Shown here in pieces: positions 58,358 through 59,454 of a DNA stretch of 59,454 nucleotides (within the stretch, counting starts at the first letter, position 1; each line of letters opens with the position of its first letter). Location of the stretch: assembly GCA_002842575.1 (NCBI GenBank), contig PHDJ01000016.1:1-59454 (forward strand), given 5' to 3'. A model generated the notes under the pieces. The model was not told the DNA's origin. It did not search any database and saw nothing but the letters and a program-made list of their open reading frames with translations. The position numbers were made by a program, and so were the translations under genes. Source of the stretch: Bacteroidetes bacterium HGW-Bacteroidetes-2 (GTDB taxonomy: Bacteria; Bacteroidota; Bacteroidia; Flavobacteriales; Flavobacteriaceae).

Positions 58358-59454
58358 ATGGATGTAATGATGATTTCTATGTACGCTCCTTTACCAAATG
58401 CTAGCCGCATTAAGTTTCTTATTCCTTATCTTATGAAGTCTGAAAGAGAGGCGTTTAAGAAATTAAATGGTTCCTTTTATCATCCAAATCAAAAATTATG
58501 GAGCATTCCTAATACGACTGCTAATCAAGATAAGGTAACCCAACTTTTTAAAGGAAAAATGAAAGTAGAACACCTTTCAAAAGCTCCTATTATACCAGTT
58601 ATAGTAATTTCTGAGCATATACAAAACGAGCTAGACCGTCATTTTCAGAAAATGAAACTTAAAGGATTTGGCGATTCTACTATTAAGACGTATCAAGCTA
58701 ACTTAAAACAGTTTTTCAGTTTTTTTGATAACGCTAACTTACCCGATTTAACAAAAGCACAGATTGAAGGCTATGTTTTTCAGCTAGTTACAAAATATAA
58801 AATAAGCGAACAAAAGCAAAACACAATGATAAATGCTATAAAAAGCTATTATGAACATGTGCTTGAAATGCCGCGAGAATATTATAACATAACTAGACCA
58901 AAGCCTAGTAAAGACCTGCCCAATGTATTAAGTGAAGAGGAGGTTATTGCTATTATCAACCAACCGGTTAATATAAAGCACAAAGCCATTTTATATGCCA
59001 TATACAGTGCGGGTTTACGCATTGGCGAAGTGGTTAGATTGCGAGTACACGATATTCGTTCTGATGACGGATATTTATTTATAAAAGATTCTAAAGGTAA
59101 AAAGGATCGTCATACAGTATTAAGCCCGATTTTACTAGATATATTAAGACAGTACTATAAACAGCACAAGCCTTCCTATTGGTTATTTGAGGGACAAGAT
59201 GGTGGGCAATATTCAACAAAAAGCATTCAGCAAATTTATAGAAAAGCCGTTAAAGAAACCCAATCAAACCCCTGGAGCACTCCACACACATTGCGGCATA
59301 GCTTTGCAACACATTTAATGCAGCGAGGTGTAAATATTCGTTATATACAAAGTGCACTAGGGCACAGCAGCGCCAAAACCACAGAAGTTTATACCCGTGT
59401 TTTAAGCATAAACAGTAAAACTTTAAAAAGTCCTTTGGATATATTAATGGAAAG
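58358..59454 (+). CDS. Tyrosine recombinase/integrase with an N-terminal extra domain (partial, runs past window end)
   Basis: I read at least 365 codons from ATG 58358 with no stop before the window end; the protein seems nearly complete. The C-terminal catalytic domain has the tyrosine-recombinase residues: R221 in YSAGLRIGEVVRLR, K near 246-249 in DSKGKKDRH, H310-x-x-R313 in TPHTLRHSFATHL, H336 in LGHSSAKT and Y345 in TEVYTRV. A SAM-like core-binding domain precedes it (about 85-180). Residues 1-75 are an added domain with LNGSFYHPNQKLWSIPNTTA, W-x-x-P style, seen in some DNA-acting proteins. The overall look is XerC/D-like or integron-integrase-like. Confidence 0.9.
   Translation, partial: MDVMMISMYAPLPNASRIKFLIPYLMKSEREAFKKLNGSFYHPNQKLWSIPNTTANQDKVTQLFKGKMKVEHLSKAPIIPVIVISEHIQNELDRHFQKMKLKGFGDSTIKTYQANLKQFFSFFDNANLPDLTKAQIEGYVFQLVTKYKISEQKQNTMINAIKSYYEHVLEMPREYYNITRPKPSKDLPNVLSEEEVIAIINQPVNIKHKAILYAIYSAGLRIGEVVRLRVHDIRSDDGYLFIKDSKGKKDRHTVLSPILLDILRQYYKQHKPSYWLFEGQDGGQYSTKSIQQIYRKAVKETQSNPWSTPHTLRHSFATHLMQRGVNIRYIQSALGHSSAKTTEVYTRVLSINSKTLKSPLDILME

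Overview
The window is a piece of chromosome from a Bacteroidota bacterium, almost certainly family Flavobacteriaceae. The DNA is AT-rich. Upstream regions carry the Bacteroidota promoter boxes (TAnnTTTG, in the clearest case with TTTG 19 bases upstream) and lack obvious Shine-Dalgarno sequences. Type IX secretion and gliding genes are present (porZ, gldE, gldD), along with SusC-like TonB receptors and families largely confined to this group (DUF3098, DUF3127, DUF4301, the THC0290_0291 family). I cannot name a genus.

Layout. 1-6.1 kb: the tail of a T9SS-sorted protein, a small lipoprotein, then a minus-strand operon porZ-recO-TonB receptor. 6.2-14 kb: gdhA, cystathionine gamma-synthase, a DUF3298 lipoprotein, an ArsC-like protein, an EamA transporter, and a minus-strand set HU - 29-residue COX24/mS38-like protein - RNase G. 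14-17.6 kb: mutY-ssb-gldE-gldD. 17.6-24.8 kb: metal-binding lipoprotein, transporter, an active/inactive pair of M16 peptidases, rplU-rpmA, DUF3332. 24.9-34.5 kb: ahcY, phosphopantetheinyl transferase, GGGP synthase, then a probable thiamine salvage neighbourhood (thiamine-binding protein, PnuC-type permease, P-loop kinase, DUF4301, arfB) followed by a TPP riboswitch with terminator and a TonB receptor. 34.5-44 kb: greA with a structured leader, a RelE/ParE toxin-antitoxin pair, HIT protein, thioesterase, orphan histidine kinase, flavin reductase, DUF3127, AtoE, aat, tag and small secreted proteins. 44-48 kb: TonB, then minus-strand ftsX-(inserted element)-DUF3098-uppP-truB. 48-57.4 kb: leuS, Na/Pi symporter, zinc metallopeptidase, saccharopine dehydrogenase-like protein, DUF423, pckA. 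57.4-59.5 kb: a 514-base structured and repetitive non-coding stretch, a zinc-ribbon gene, and a tyrosine recombinase cut by the window end, which may be the start of an accessory region.

Most of the window is housekeeping sequence in gene orders familiar from flavobacteria. The strongest unusual signals are: (1) leuS carries three dispersed-repeat-like sequences in frame in surface-loop positions, plus an AT-rich enlarged segment before KMSKS; (2) a decayed four-helix-bundle (23S intervening-sequence-type) gene, flanked by 12-base inverted repeats, sits inside the ftsX-DUF3098 operon; (3) a set of hairpins, an 11-base tandem array and other repeats lies next to a recombinase with an extra N-terminal domain; (4) a likely thiamine uptake locus has its genes split on both sides of a TPP riboswitch. 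Small signals include an SSB-type C-terminal tip on the DUF3127 protein rather than on Ssb, a Rho_N/SAP-like tail on L21, and hairpin leaders before greA and rng.
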